In this document: positions 34,141-45,974 of the stretch, one piece after another
Position numbering within the stretch: the stretch's first letter is position 1
Layout of the letters: each line of letters starts with the position of its first letter
Assembly: GCA_000827265.1 (NCBI GenBank)
Contig: KN834751.1
Coordinates: forward strand, 192,113 to 256,112
Source: Collybiopsis luxurians FD-317 M1
Taxonomy: Eukaryota > Basidiomycota > Agaricomycetes > Agaricales > Omphalotaceae
DNA length: 64,000 bases
Reading direction: 5' to 3'
The notes under the pieces: model-generated
Seen by the model: the letters and a program-made list of their open reading frames with translations, nothing else
Told to the model about the DNA's origin: nothing
Database searches by the model: none
Made by a program: the position numbers and the translations under genes

Positions 34141-36145
34141 ATGAAAACCCCATACGTGACTCCCCACATCCTCCACAAACACTATGCCCAGGCTTCAGAT
34201 GCTGAGCTCTTCTCTAATCGTCAGTCATCTCGTGTTGTTATCATCTTTTTGCTGATTTTCGTCCCTGCAGTCATCGGCAAAGAACTCGAATTCTTCTCCC
34301 AAGCTGGCTTCGATATGGACAAGATCTATCTCAAGCGCAATGCTCCCGTAGCCCAGCTTTACGAAGACGCCATTCGGAACGAGGGTGCTATTCTCTCCTC
34401 TTCCGGTGCTCTTATCAACTTTTCCGGTAAGAAAACTGGTAGGAGTCCAAAGGACAAGCGTATCGTCTACGAGGATACCTCTAAAGACGATATCTGGTGG
34501 GGTTCTGTCAACATCAAACTCGACGAACGTATGTCGTGTGATCCGTCCTTGACTTTCGGACCCTAATTTACTGCGCTAGACACTTTTGAAATCAATCGCG
34601 AGCGTGCTATCGATTATCTCAATACTAGGGACAACGTCTATGTTTTTGACGGCTTTGCTGGCGTACGTGATGTTCCTAGTTTCCTCATCGCCATTTCTGA
34701 CGCGCCTATCCTGCAGTGGGATCCCAAGTATAGAATCAAAGTTCGCGTTATTTGTGCCAGGGCTTACCACGCTTTATTCATGGTACGTCATATTTGTGTT
34801 CCTTCCGGATCTTCCAATAATGTCATCTCATAGAATAACATGCTCATCCGACCCACGGAGCAAGAGCTTGCCAACTTTGGCGAACCCGATTTTACAATCT
34901 ACAACGCTGGCCAGTTCCCCGCCAATCGTTTCACCAACGGCATGTCTTCCACAACCTCTGTCGAGGTCAACTTCAAACGAATGGAGATGGTCATTCTCGG
35001 TACTGAGTATGCCGGCGAGATGAAGAAGGGTGTGTTCAGCGTCATGGTAAATCTGATGTCTCCATCACGAGGACTGTTCTAACCACTCCTCATTCAGCAC
35101 TATCTCCAACCCGTCAAGTTTGGCCAACTTTCTCTCCACTCTTCTGCGAATGTCGGCATCAAAGATAATGATGTGACCCTCTTCTTTGGTCTTTCCGGTA
35201 CCGGCAAGACTACACTCTCGGCCGACCCAAACCGATTACTTATCGGTGACGATGAACATGTCTGGTCAGATACCGGTGTCTTCAACATTGAGGGTGGATG
35301 CTATGCCAAATGCATCAACCTCTCTGCCGAGAAGGAACCCGAAATTTACAACGCCATCCGTTTTGGTTCTATACTCGAGAACGTCGTCTACAATCCTCTT
35401 AACCGCAACCCCGACTACGACGACGTGTCGATTACTGAGAATACTCGTTGCGCCTACCCCATTGAATTCATCCCCAACGCCAAGATCCCTTGTACCGTCG
35501 ACCGTCAGCCCAGCAACATCATCATGTTGACTTGCGACGCTTTCGGTGTACTCCCGCCTGTATCGAAACTCACTCCCGAGCAAGCCAGCTATCACTTTTT
35601 GGCAGGATATACTTCGAAAACTCCGGGTACCGAAGATGGAGTACTTGAGCCCATCCCTACCTTTTCTACTTGCTACAGTGCACCTTTCATCATCCTCCAT
35701 GTACGTGGTCTTGAGTATCTTCATAATTCTGTTTTCTGAACCCTTTTTACAGCCATCGCGATACGCTACCATGCTAGCAGAGCGCATGTCCAAACACAAT
35801 GTCGACTGTTGGCTCATTAACACCGGCTGGACTGGTGGCAAGTACGGCGTTGGCAAGCGTTGCCCTCTTAAATACACTCGAAAAATTATCGATTCGATTC
35901 ATGACGGTTCTCTCGCCAAGACTCTTGCAGAAGGCAAACACGAGAACTTTGGTACATTCAACCTCACCATTCCCACCGAAATCGAGGGCGTTCCTCGAGA
36001 ATTGCTCAACCCCGAGGTTGCTTGGCCAGACAAGGAGGCATTCGGCAGGGAAGTCCGAAAGCTTGCGGGCATGTTTGTAAAGGCGTTCAAGCTATACGAG
36101 CCGGATGTTGACACAAAGGTGTTGAAAGCTGGACCTACAGCGTAA
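34141..36145 (+). CDS. PCK1: Phosphoenolpyruvate carboxykinase (ATP)
   Basis: This enzyme converts oxaloacetate plus ATP to phosphoenolpyruvate and CO2, the committed step of gluconeogenesis in the cytosol. ATG 34141 gives [20 protein letters not shown]. The conserved core includes [61 protein letters not shown], and [20 protein letters not shown]. The ATP-binding segment is [17 protein letters not shown], followed by [20 protein letters not shown] with its metal-binding Asp residues. [17 protein letters not shown] lies in the last exon, and TAA is at 36143-36145. Seven exons are joined by gt..ag introns. The frame is open further upstream (to 33892) without a stop, but that extension crosses the TATA box and promoter, so ATG 34141 is preferred. 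Confidence 0.95.
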
Positions 36146-36540
36146 ACAGCACAGAGCACTCATCTTTATTACGGACACTGGATACTTATGAATGTACATA
36201 TTCATCATAAACAAAGCTAATATTGTATCTGAGTAGAAAAATAATTCTAGCGCATTTGGACAATGTAATAGTGGGGACAAACGAGTCTGTTCTATGTCAA
36301 GCTTCAGTTGCCGATCATTCTCGTGAATTCTGCGAATCTATCTGCGCTTCTTGTCGTCTACCTTCCTGTAAAGGATTCTTGACGCGCGCATGAGAGAGAT
36401 TTCGGTCGGCATAGTACTGCGGTCGGGCTCGGTCGGTGGCGGTGTCCGGATAAAGTATCGAACGCCGGCCCACCGCAAAACCTTGGCGCTCTCTGGTTGT
36501 ATTTAAACCCCTAGAGTCGTGTTTTCCCAGTCATTCATTA
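36146..36540. other. Intergenic between PCK1 and the MAM3-like gene
   Basis: These 395 bp hold the PCK1 3' region and the promoter of the next gene on the same strand. A TATA-like tatttaaa lies at about 36500-36507, close (about 35 bp) to the next ATG. No gene is seen. Confidence 0.45.
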
Positions 36541-39497
36541 ATGGCCCCAACGCCCAGGCTTGCCGCACCAAATTCTAGTCGACTGGTTTATACGCTCTTT
36601 TCTCTTGTATCTGCTGGAATATCGCATCTTCGTGGCGACCAAAATCAGAATGGATTGCATCATTTAGCAAGACGAACTAGCACAGCGGAGAAGGTAGTCT
36701 TTCCCATTCTAATCCCTATCCTAGTCCTACTCTCGGTCAGTATCATTGCTGTCATTTGACTGCGAATCTTGCTGAGCGATTTTAAGGGTTTGTTTGCTGG
36801 GTTAACTTTGGGATATATGAGTTTGGATCAAACGCAGCTCAAAGTATTGAGTAGTACGTGACCATTACACTTGGATTCCAGCAAAACCACATCATAACCT
36901 ATGTATCTAGTGAGCGGTACTCCGTATGCCCTCGCCTTGTTGTTTCTGTTCGCACTGCTCAACATTTGGCCTATAGCGATCAGCGCAAATACGCCAACAA
37001 GATTATACCCATTCGTGAAAACGGCCATTTGCTCCTTGTAACACTTCTTATAAGCAATATGGTGGTTAACGAGTCGCTTCCCATTATTTCTGACCCAGTT
37101 CTGGGAGGAGTGGGTTCATTTTTCACTTAAGAAGAGACGCGCCTAACTTTTGCGCGAAAGGGAGTGCAAAGTGTTGCAGTTAGCACGATCTTGATTGTCA
37201 TGTAAGCCTTTAGTGGTCTATGTAGCTCCGACAAGCTCACGATATATCCTAGTTTCTCTGAAATAATACCCCAGGTGAGTAAGTCGAGTTCGAATATTCG
37301 TCGAAATACTGATGCAGGTACAACGCTCAAAGTCATTATTTACACGATACGGACTGTCCGTTACTCGCTTTGGAGAAAAAAAACACAGAGTTGACTTATC
37401 GTCCTATTCTAGCTTTTTAGGTGCACAATGCGCTGGGCTGACCAGATGGTTAATATATGCCGTGGTACGTATCGAAGATACTCCACGCTTACGCCATTCC
37501 AACGTATTCACAGGGTATTGTGTCATGGCCTACTGCCAAACTCCTGGACTGGATTGTAGGGTCAAATCATGGAATCATCTATCGTAGAGTTGGTGTGTAT
37601 GAAAATGCCTTACGATTTGCCTGTGCTCACCCTGCGTTTAGAGCTCAAGGAGCTTATATTAATGCATTCCTCGACTTCACCTCATGGCGGCGATTTGAAC
37701 AAGGATACTGCCGCCATCATTGGTGCTACGCTTGACCTACAAGAAAAGGTTGTTGCTCAGGTATGTAGTAAATAGCACATATCCAAGCTTCTTCGCTCAT
37801 CAACTCTCCTAGGCAATGACACCTCTTTCTGATGTATTTATGGTGCATATCGACGCAAAGTTGGATTTCACTCTTCTCAAGAAAATCGTGGACTCGGGTC
37901 ACAGCCGTAATGAATTTCTCTGTTGATTGGTCGCGTTTGTGATGTTGACGCTATCTGTTTACAGGAATACCCGTTTATGAAGAGGTCGAAGTCCCAGTTG
38001 CCGCTACTCAGTTGGGGTTATCGGATGCACAAGAGTCTAGGCAGACAATAAAGGTCATAGGTATATTACTGGTGAAGCAATGTGTATTGCTTGATCCCAA
38101 GGGTAGGTCTTCGTTTCACCTCGTGGTATGCTTTATTGACGCTGCATCACAGATGCAACTCCTGTTCGCCACCTGCAACTGAACAAGGTTCCATTCATAC
38201 CTCAGAACGAAACTTTACTCGGAATCCTAGACAAATTCCAAGAAGGTCGTTCGCATATTGCCATCGTTAGCCGGTTTAGTGTCGAAAAGGCCAAAAGCGT
38301 AAAGCAGGCAGTCAAACAGACCTTTACGCAAAGATTAAAGCAGCGCGTTGGGATTGATGGAGATTCTAGTGATAGCAGTAGCGACAGCAGCAGCGAATCC
38401 GACATAGAAGGTTCTAGTACCAAGAGCAAACGACGTAGCTTTAGGAAACGATTTAAACGGGGAGAAAAACGCAGCAAGGAAGAGGTTGACAAGGATGCTA
38501 CGCTGAAAGGTGAATCAGATTTGGGTCAACCAGAACCGGAACAGGTAGAAATGCGTAAAGTGGTGTCAGGCCCAGGAGCATTTGGTATCTCGAAGCTGGA
38601 AGCCAACATGCCTGCGGATGCAGTACTGACTTCAGATGGTGCAGCCGAGGTAGGAATTCTTTTTTGTTCTTTTTTTTTTTTGTCAAGTGCCAACTTCTTG
38701 TTAAAGCTTTTGCAAAATCTTGACCCCGCCATCATGCCACTTGGCATCATTACTCTGGAAGACGTCCTCGAAGGTCAGTCTTTCCATGTTCACTGTTGTG
38801 AAATGATTTCCTGATCACATACTCCGCAGAGCTTATTGGAGAAGAAATTTACGATGAATTCGACACGGAGGGCGCTCACGGAGAGCCATTATCTGTCCAT
38901 CAAACTACCACTCCTCACACTGGTACCCAAATGCTCGCACCTCTGACCCGTAATTTGCATTTCTTCCGCTCTCTTTCCGCACCTCCCACCAAGCGCGCGG
39001 CACGCGGGGCTCCTGCCAAAACCGATAGTCCCGCCAAAAAGGACAAGGAAATTGTCGAATCCTCCGCTGACCCAATTGTCACCGATGTCGACGGATTCTT
39101 GCCTCCCAAGGTCAAAGTTGAAGGGAGCACCACCACCGCCACGCAGCCTACCACTGAAGCTACTTCTCCAGCAGCACTTGAAGCAATGCTGTTGGATCGA
39201 AAGCGTCGTAAAATCACTGCAACTCAAACTGGAACCGAGAATAAACCTGTTGGTGCTGCTGTTCGTCCTCGTCAGGGACCGAAGGGGAGATTCAAAAGTG
39301 GACCGCTGAAGATGAGTGCTCTCAATGCGACCCCGTCCAACTCTGGAGCTGCTGCCTCAGGAGCTGTGGAAAATACGGAATCGACTGCTACTGCTGCAAA
39401 GCCCCAAGGTGAAGAGCAGGAGGTCAAGAGGATACCTGACGAGAAGGAGCAGATTGAATCACAAATCCCAAGCGAGGATAACGATGGCGTTAGCTAA
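36541..39497 (+). CDS. MAM3/CNNM-type DUF21 and CBS-domain membrane protein
   Basis: The yeast relative Mam3 is a vacuolar membrane protein tied to metal homeostasis and mitochondrial morphology; animal CNNMs concern magnesium transport. ATG 36541 opens exon 1. Many very short exons then rebuild the DUF21 membrane domain: LLSGLFAGLTLGYMSLDQTQ, YANKIIPIRENGHLLLVTLL, ISNMVVNESLPIISDPVLGG, VSTILIVIFSEIIPQ and GIVSWPTAKLLDWIVGSNHG. The tandem CBS region includes ELKELILMHSS, IIGATLDLQEKVVAQAMTPL, DVFMVHIDAKLDFTLL, LLVKQCVLLDP and PFIPQNETLLGILDKFQEGR. A Ser/Asp/Lys-rich insert (about 38355-38490) splits the second CBS unit, which resumes with PAIMPLGIITLEDVLEELIG. A disordered tail of about 200 residues ends at TAA 39495-39497. 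The splicing of the membrane part is my best fit. Confidence 0.85.
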
Positions 39498-39800
39498 CAA
39501 ATCGATGCCAATTAGATCTAGTTTATTTCCCTAAAGGTAATTTGTGAAGATTGTATCTCTGTAGTACGTTGTATACACGAAACGCAAAGATTGAAAGATT
39601 AATTGGTCGATGTCAACGGCTTACGATTTTCTCAACGATATCAATTAGCCATATCCATATTATGAAGGTTGAAGATGCATAAGTACAATTCCACATAGCG
39701 TTACAAAACGAACAAATAATGATAGACCATAGATCTATGGAGACTTATAAGCGCGGCACCGCCGAAGGCGCATCAGAATGACTCACCAAGATATGAAAAT
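39498..39800. other. Convergent intergenic
   Basis: About 300 bp lie between the stops of the MAM3-like gene and the H4 gene. The sequence is A/T-rich, with no gene or obvious RNA structure. The stem-loop and purine-rich element of animal histone mRNAs are not evident, as expected for fungal polyadenylated histone transcripts. Confidence 0.4.
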
Positions 39801-40266
<466 letters not shown>

Positions 40267-40914
40267 GTTGTGAAGTAAAAGAGACTTGGGATGGTGGTGG
40301 TAGTTGTTGAACAAGTTAGAGGTTGGGCGCTAAAATTTATAGGGCACGGTGATCATGTGAAATAAACAGACGCGCGTCGCGACGCGTACGGCGCTTAGAG
40401 CTTTCCTCCGTGTTACTTGTCCAAACACGAGGCTGCTGTGCTTTAAAGATCTCTATTCCTGAAGAAGCTAGAAGGATACCATGGGGATATTGGGGATGAA
40501 TCCTGTACATGTAACAGTTTGGGGACCGAACTTGCTACGCAGGTGACCTTTTAACGGGAAGTGTTCTGGAAGAGGCTATGAATAGCGTGAACATAGCGTG
40601 AACGTTCCACGGTTCCAGAATGTGTAGCAAGTCGTTCGATGGTTCCTGTTATATCGTCCCTATACTTGGCAAAAGAAAATGGGGCCAGTATGGAGCTACG
40701 GAAGAGATCCGAGAAGGGTTGGAAGGGGAGTGGAGGTGTATATTGACCGAGTTTTAATGAGAAATACTAGTAGGACTTGTATGAGCTAAAGCTTTCGGCG
40801 GACATCTTGCATGAAATTATTATGACATCAATCAAAATGATGTGACGCTCAACTGCGCGTCAGACTACAAAAGGCTCTGCCTCCCTCCCCCACATCTTTC
40901 CCTTCACTACCACC
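40267..40914. promoter_or_regulatory. Divergent promoter region with heat-shock-element-like motif
   Basis: These 648 bp separate the H4 gene (minus) and the membrane-protein gene (plus). Beyond the H4 TATA box there is an 11-bp tandem repeat (atagcgtgaac, twice, about 40583-40602). Directly adjoining it, 40600-40620 reads gaacgttccacggttccagaa, which contains GAAnnTTC and TTCnnGAA units like those bound by heat shock factor. Which gene this would serve is not known. No coding frame is supported. Confidence 0.4.
40336..40341 (-). promoter_or_regulatory. TATA box of histone H4 gene
   Basis: Reading the minus strand, TATAAA (within gccctataaatttt) is about 70-75 bp upstream of the H4 ATG at 40266. 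Position and context fit a core promoter of a cell-cycle-regulated histone gene. Confidence 0.6.
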
Positions 40915-41893
40915 ATGGCCCACTCTTGGACAGACGGTCTCCTTCTCAAGGTCTTCATCTTTCTTTCTTTCAATTGTTCTTTCTCTCATCAGTCTAATAG
41001 ATTATCAACGTTATTGTCTACGTTGTATTCCTTGGTTCCAACATTTACACAATCGCTGCTCCCTCCAACATCTATTTACATGGAAAGGAAACCTACATCA
41101 CTCCTGCTCCTTGGGCTTTCTTGGTCTGGTTAGTTTCCTTCATTTCACGCTCTAGTTTCCATTTCCAACCTTTCATTCAGGACGGTCATCCACCTTCTCC
41201 TCCTCGGCACCATCATTTACCAGTTCTTCCCCAACGGCAAACGTGTTATTATCGACGGTATCTCCTGGCGTTTCCCTCTTCTCGGTGTCTTGAATGCCAT
41301 CTACGTCAACCTCTGGGCCCATCACAGCTATATCGCCGCCTTCATTTTTGCTTTATTCGTATCCAGCGCCGTAACTCACATTTACTATGTTGTCAAGAAA
41401 CATCACTCCTCCGAATCGGTTGCCGATGAGCTCTTTGTTCATCTCCCATTCTCCCTCTACCACGGATGGACCACTGTCCTCGTCATCCTTACCGTCTTCG
41501 AAGCCTTTGGCGTCGATGCCCTCAAGGAACGGGCAGGAATCTGGACCAAGGTCTTGGTGTTCCTCGCTTTGTACGTCATTTCCCAATTTGTTCAAGACAG
41601 CTACTGACCGTCTCCCTTTCGTCAGGTTCTTCCTCGAAGCGACTGCTGCCACCTATGCCTTCTCTACTCCTGAGGGAGACCTACCTGCTTCATTGGCCAT
41701 TTGCTGGTCTCTCTTTGCCATCTTTGCTCATCAACGCCACCCTGCTTTCATCCACTGGTCCGCTCTCGCCTTTGCCATCCTTTCCCTCGTCTGGGTATTG
41801 AAAGGTGTTTATGGCCTCTTTGTTCGCTCTCGAGGACACGGTGGTATCCTCCTCGAAGACCCTGAACGTGCCCCTTTGGTCGGAAGCAATTAA
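40915..41893 (+). CDS. Polytopic membrane protein of unknown function (about 7 TM segments)
   Basis: ATG 40915 gives [12 protein letters not shown]. Introns at about 40951-41000, 41130-41180 and 41571-41626 are removed to leave about 270 residues. Hydrophobic segments are [126 protein letters not shown] and [20 protein letters not shown]. The many Trp residues and the PAPWAFLVW segment recall tryptophan-rich TspO-like proteins, but the length and helix count are larger, so I leave it unassigned. The C-terminus is cytosolic-looking (ERAPLVGSN). TAA is at 41891-41893. The short pyrimidine-rich leader and good frame across three introns support a real, expressed gene. Confidence 0.8.
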
Positions 41894-42268
41894 GGGAAAA
41901 AGTCCCATTTTTGAATCACACATTGGATTAGGACTTGTGGCGTACTAACTTTTCTTGTTGTGCCAGTGCATCGCATCGGCTAGCTTGTAAACTATCTTCT
42001 CATTGTTCGTTGTATTTAGCTCGAATCTCAAACCATGCATGTCTTTGTTCATTCGAAACGGATAACTATGAAATGTAAGATGAACGTAAGCACGCTATTG
42101 CCAAAGTACATGAGTATCATATATGAGTAGAAGGATGGAAACCATGACGTGAACAAAAAACACATCGGGACTAGGGTGCGCCCGAGGGTCAGAAGTATAT
42201 ACTCTATACATACATGGCATTAATACTGTGCGACTGCAACCTACGCAACATACTTACCGCGTTCTAGG
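41894..42268. other. Convergent intergenic, no gene seen
   Basis: These 375 bp lie between the stop of the membrane-protein gene and that of the next, minus-strand gene. The DNA is A/T-rich. No gene or structured element is noticed. Confidence 0.4.
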
Positions 42269-42947
42269 TCAAATGCAACCCCAACGGCAGGCCCTAGCCT
42301 CAGGCCTTCCATTTTCCCCGGCCGAAGCACCTTCTGGCTCGTCCAGATCTCGATCCTCCGTCTCAGGCTCACCTCCATCAGCTCCATCCTCGAGAATCGG
42401 CCCTTTATCAGCATAGCGATCAGAATCTACCGGATCGACATCATTGGACTCGGACTCGATGACGGGTACCAAATCCTCTCCCTGGCCTTGAGTTTGAGTT
42501 TGAGTTTGAGAGGCATGCCCACTCTGAGCACTCATCCGCTTCACGAATATCCTCGATACGCGACGCGCAATCCCAGCAGCGGCATAATCGATCGGTCCCA
42601 AGCTAAAGCCAAGGCTGAACAAAGACGAAGACGGACGAGGCGGCGCCACCAAAGGTGTAGTGGGCGAATGAGCACTGGTGCTAGTCCCGCGGCCGCGATC
42701 ATCGCTCCTGGGTGCGGAATTTGTTTGCCGCGATGCAGAAGAAACGCAAGGGGGGTTCGCGGCGGAGTTGGTCGATGGTTCTGCTGGGCGGGGAGTACGC
42801 GATACGGGAGCTCCAGAGGACAAACCGAACAAAGACACTGGAGGAAATTTTAGTGGCTCAGACGGTGTGAGGCGGTAGACCCCACGTACTGCATGCTACA
42901 AAACCAGTCAAAATGACTTTCCTCATCTTTGGTTTGAGGGGCTGCAT
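42269..42947 (-). CDS. Candidate secreted or lumenal disordered protein
   Basis: The main exon (about 42839 to TGA 42269-42271) encodes a Ser/Thr/Pro-rich then acidic chain: PVSRTPRPAEPSTNSAANPP, SLGPIDYAAAGIARRVSRIF, SGHASQTQTQTQGQGEDLVP and ESNDVDPVDSDRYADKGPIL. An upstream exon joins through an intron that starts gtacgtgg and ends tcctccag, giving MQPLKPKMRKVILTGFVACM followed by SLFGLSSGAP. From the second Met this reads as n-region MRK, a hydrophobic core and small residues, which is signal-peptide-like and is completed only by splicing. About 225 residues in total. Dibasic sites (ARRVSR, KRMS) lie mid-chain. No family is recognised. The real C-terminus could differ if a further intron exists, since a gtaagt occurs just beyond the stop. 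Confidence 0.5.
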
Positions 42948-43445
42948 GGAAGTGGCGAGATGATATTCAAGAAAAAGACGCGTTTTGCGTCGTATAACGG
43001 TCAATAGATGAGTGGCGACTTATAGTAAGGACGGTTGATCTAGGCTGACTGGCTGCCAACTATTTGTAGTGGAAAAAGAAAGAAACGTGGTACGGAAAGG
43101 AAAGAGTCAACTTGCTTTCCCCAGGACAAAGGGCAGTAGGTCCGACCTCGTGTACGACGCGACAGGACAAAGAGAATCGCAGGGCAGCACAACATCCTTA
43201 TGGACCGTGCCAAAGAGGCAAACGAGCTGCCAGTCAATAATTTCACATAACACCGAAATCGGACCCGTCTGTCCGGCAGAGAAGTGCTGCTTCGAAACAA
43301 GCATTCTTCCTCGCGATATTACTGTCATGTTACGATGAGATGCATAAACACGAATCGAATAAAAATGAATAAGCAAAAAAGGGGAATCTCGTCTCGTAAA
43401 AACAAGGCTCACAGCAAAGTGGACTATAGGACAGAATCATTATCA
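42948..43445. other. Intergenic, no gene seen
   Basis: These 498 bp lie between the 5' end of the candidate secreted-protein gene and the 3' end of the BTB gene. Overlapping frames on both strands (43069-43412) look like chance. No element is recognised. Confidence 0.4.
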
Positions 43446-44468
43446 TTAAATGGTCTTTGGCAGATTTTCAATGCACTCCCGAATGACCCGAAGCGTCTCA
43501 CCCTTGTCGTAAAGCGAACGCGAACATCCTGTCTGTCCGCACTTTGCCTGCCAGCAGGCGAGAGCTTCAGGCCATTCAGTCAACCCGGAATCTAGAATGG
43601 TGTCGCCTAAAGGGCGCACATCCATTTCCAATATTATCTTATACTTGAGCTCTCTCCAAGTATGATAGTCGATGACGGCGTTGCAGTTATTACACGTTGC
43701 AAGACCCCCGCTAACGAACGGCGGATCGTTCAAACGCTGGCGGAGACTATATTTCGACAAAAAGTCAACTTTGCGCCACCGATATCTATAGAATGTTACA
43801 CACCTTTCACGACGCCCTCGGTGCAGATCGAAGAGGGCGAGTAAGGCACTCGTCGAAAGTTTCGAGAGATATGGGCGCAGCTCTGCACTATGTATATCAT
43901 ATGCAAGGGTCTCGGTTGAGGCATGTCGTGCCTCCTCCTCCCAATCAAATCGTGTCGCTAGGGCATACAGACGAAACGGTTGGCCCAACAAAGGCGGAGT
44001 CATGACTAGGACACGTAGAATGCTGAGAGGACCAAGGGTATCGTACTTTTCGATGGCATCCATTAGAGGATCAATCTGGTCATAAGAATCAATTTTTGGA
44101 ATTGGCAGACCCGAGATCATGCGAAAGAGGTTTTCAAGCGTAGTCGCATCTTCCTCCAAATAAAGCACACCACTCTCAGTTTGAGAGCTCTGAGGAAGCA
44201 TGAACATTTGACGAAAGAAACCGGAAGCGGTTTTAAGATTATGAGAATGCAGTCGAAAATATACTGACGCGTTTTTGGCTGCCAGTACCTGATCTGTAAC
44301 GAGACATTTTTTCGAAAAGTTGCCACTAGAACTTGAGAATGACAAACCTGCGTCTGGAGATGAGAAAAGAGGATGATATCGCTTGTCATCTGTTGAAACT
44401 GGGACGAGAGCAGTGGATTGAGCATTGTCCAGTTCCATGTTGGTGCTTTCAAGGTGGTAAAGTCGCAT
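43446..44468 (-). CDS. BTB/POZ-domain protein, agaricomycete type
   Basis: ATG 44468 gives MRLYHLESTNMELDNAQ. The BTB fold begins at YHPLFSSPDADQVLAAKNAS, which appears when a 54-nt intron (gtttgtc to gttacag, about 44335-44282) is removed. It continues with VYFRLHSHNLKTASGFFRQM, GVLYLEEDATTLENLFRMIS and YALATRFDWEEEARHASTET. A second 57-nt intron probably lies at about 43803-43747. Both introns are multiples of three without stops, so an unspliced reading also stays open. The C-terminal region has the CNNC motif, WRELKYKIILEMDVRPLG and a final Cys-rich segment. TAA is at 43446-43448. BTB proteins act as oligomerisation or Cullin-3 adaptor modules; mushroom genomes carry many such copies of unknown role. 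Confidence 0.82.
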   Translation of the reverse strand: MRLYHLESTNMELDNAQSTALVPVSTDDKRYHPLFSSPDAGLSFSSSSGNFSKKCLVTDQVLAAKNASVYFRLHSHNLKTASGFFRQMFMLPQSSQTESGVLYLEEDATTLENLFRMISGLPIPKIDSYDQIDPLMDAIEKYDTLGPLSILRVLVMTPPLLGQPFRLYALATRFDWEEEARHASTETLAYDIHSAELRPYLSKLSTSALLALFDLHRGRRERCVTFYRYRWRKVDFLSKYSLRQRLNDPPFVSGGLATCNNCNAVIDYHTWRELKYKIILEMDVRPLGDTILDSGLTEWPEALACWQAKCGQTGCSRSLYDKGETLRVIRECIENLPKTI

Positions 44469-44868
44469 ATACAGACGTTTTGAGTATTCTGATGTTGATG
44501 AGATGTATTAAAGCATGTTCAACGCACTAGCGCCGAATAGACGCGTGCAAAAGGGCGCTCGGCACTGAAACGGCAGATCGATGTGGCCAAGTCCATTATC
44601 ACTCTGGAGCAAGTTATAGACTAGGTATGTCTACTAAGCTCACCCGAAAATTGGGCATAAACGTTGCCTAGGAAAGTTTTTTTAGAAAGTGTTCCCCAGG
44701 TCAACGCCGAAGCCTCTTGCCCCAGTGGCCTCCCAATCTCCGAGTCCGATTTCCATCGCACCCGCAGACTTTTGATACCAACACAAGATCAAAGATGCTC
44801 ATATCCAAGCTGACTGAGCATTCTGACCTCCTTAAAACCCCATTTTTCTTCCTCAACTTCAAACAATC
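44469..44868. promoter_or_regulatory. Divergent spacer and start of the duplicated cassette
   Basis: These 400 bp lie between the BTB and YCII-A start codons. From about 44697 the sequence (caggtcaacgccgaagcc) is repeated at 46373, marking the left edge of the tandem segmental duplication. No gene is seen. Confidence 0.5.
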
Positions 44869-45375
44869 ATGTCCAACCCCGCTCGTCCTAAATTCTTCGT
44901 CTATGCTCCAGACAAGACCGACGAAGGCACCTTTGCCAAACGCAAGTCTGTTCGCTCTGAACATCTTGAACGTATGAAGAAAGTCGCGTCTGATGGGTTC
45001 ATTCGTATGCTCTACCAGTCCATGTTCTCGGCCGAACTCTAATCAGACCGCGCATACAGGTGTTGGAGGTGTATTGCTCTCTCCAGAATCGTTATCCGCG
45101 CCACCGGAAGGACAGAAGATGATCGGTTCTACCTTTATCTGCGAGGCAGAAGCTCTTGAAGAGTACGTACTAATTTCGCGATCCGGTTGTAAGTGTATAA
45201 ACGTCCCTGCTATAGCGTAAAGAAATTCATCCAGGATGATATCTACTACAAGGAGGGTGTTGTATGTTTAACCTCCATTCTTGTTTCCTGTCTTCAAAAC
45301 TCACACAGATTTGTACAGTGGGATCCGGAGAAGCTGGTTATACTTCCCTTGCTGCCTGCTACTCCCATTCCTTAA
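44869..45375 (+). CDS. YCII-related domain protein A
   Basis: ATG 44869 gives MSNPARPKFFVYAPDKTDEG. Four exons join into about 108 residues: [75 protein letters not shown] and WDPEKLVILPLLPATPIP, with TAA at 45373-45375. This is the YCII/YciI-like ferredoxin-fold domain, with the conserved His in RSEHLER and the typical FIQDDIYYKEGVWDPEK end. Bacterial YciI has weak dehalogenase or peroxidase-like chemistry, and the fungal role is unknown. It is the first gene of the duplicated cassette. Its counterpart in copy 2 is a pseudogene. No targeting peptide is seen. Confidence 0.85.
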
Positions 45376-45460
45376 CATATTGTAGCGGCCCGGTAGAAGG
45401 ACCGTAACTTTATCAATCAATAAAGCAACTTTTCTTTATAAAGGCTTCTTGACACCTCCC

Positions 45461-45974
45461 ATGTCGTTCTTACTGCGCGAGTCTCGTGTTCTGCTCCGTA
45501 ATAATTTGCGGCCAATGTCTTCCTCTACTTCAGGACCCAAACTCCATAAATTCGTTCTCTTTGCTCCAGATGCAAAAGATTCCCTTCGCTCGACTGTCAG
45601 ACAACAACATCTTTCCGACATTAAGCCCGCTATCAGTTCAGGTGTCGTCAGTAAGGCAACGTTTCACAACATCTCATCCAAATGCCTCTTTTGAATTCAG
45701 ATATTTCCCGCAGAAGTCGGTGGAATGGCAGTTTTACCAGAATCAATTGAATCTGAGAACGCACCTGTGAAACCCTATGGAAGTTTGGTCATATACGAAG
45801 CTGAAAATATTGACGTCGTACGGAAAATGGTTGAAGAGGATATCTATTACACCTCCGGAGTGGTAAGTACATCCCAAGGTCGGACCTTTTAGTCGTAAAC
45901 TAACAAATGCCATGAAGTGGGATAAAGAAAAGCTTGTACTTTTACCGTTCCTTTCAGTGACTCCTTTCCCATAA
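45461..45974 (+). CDS. YCII-related domain protein B (probably mitochondrial)
   Basis: ATG 45461 gives MSFLLRESRVLLRNNLRPMS, an Arg-rich, acid-poor start typical of a mitochondrial presequence. The YCII domain follows: LHKFVLFAPDAKDSLRSTVR, QQHLSDIKPAISSGVVKVGG, MAVLPESIESENAPVKPYGS, LVIYEAENIDVVRKMVEEDI and YYTSGVWDKEKLVLLPFLSV, ending TPFP with TAA at 45972-45974. Three exons join with gt..ag introns. It lies 85 bp after the YCII-A stop. The paralogue B' at 46914 is closely similar throughout. The presequence suggests action in mitochondria, like the neighbouring enoyl-CoA hydratase (inference). Confidence 0.85.
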
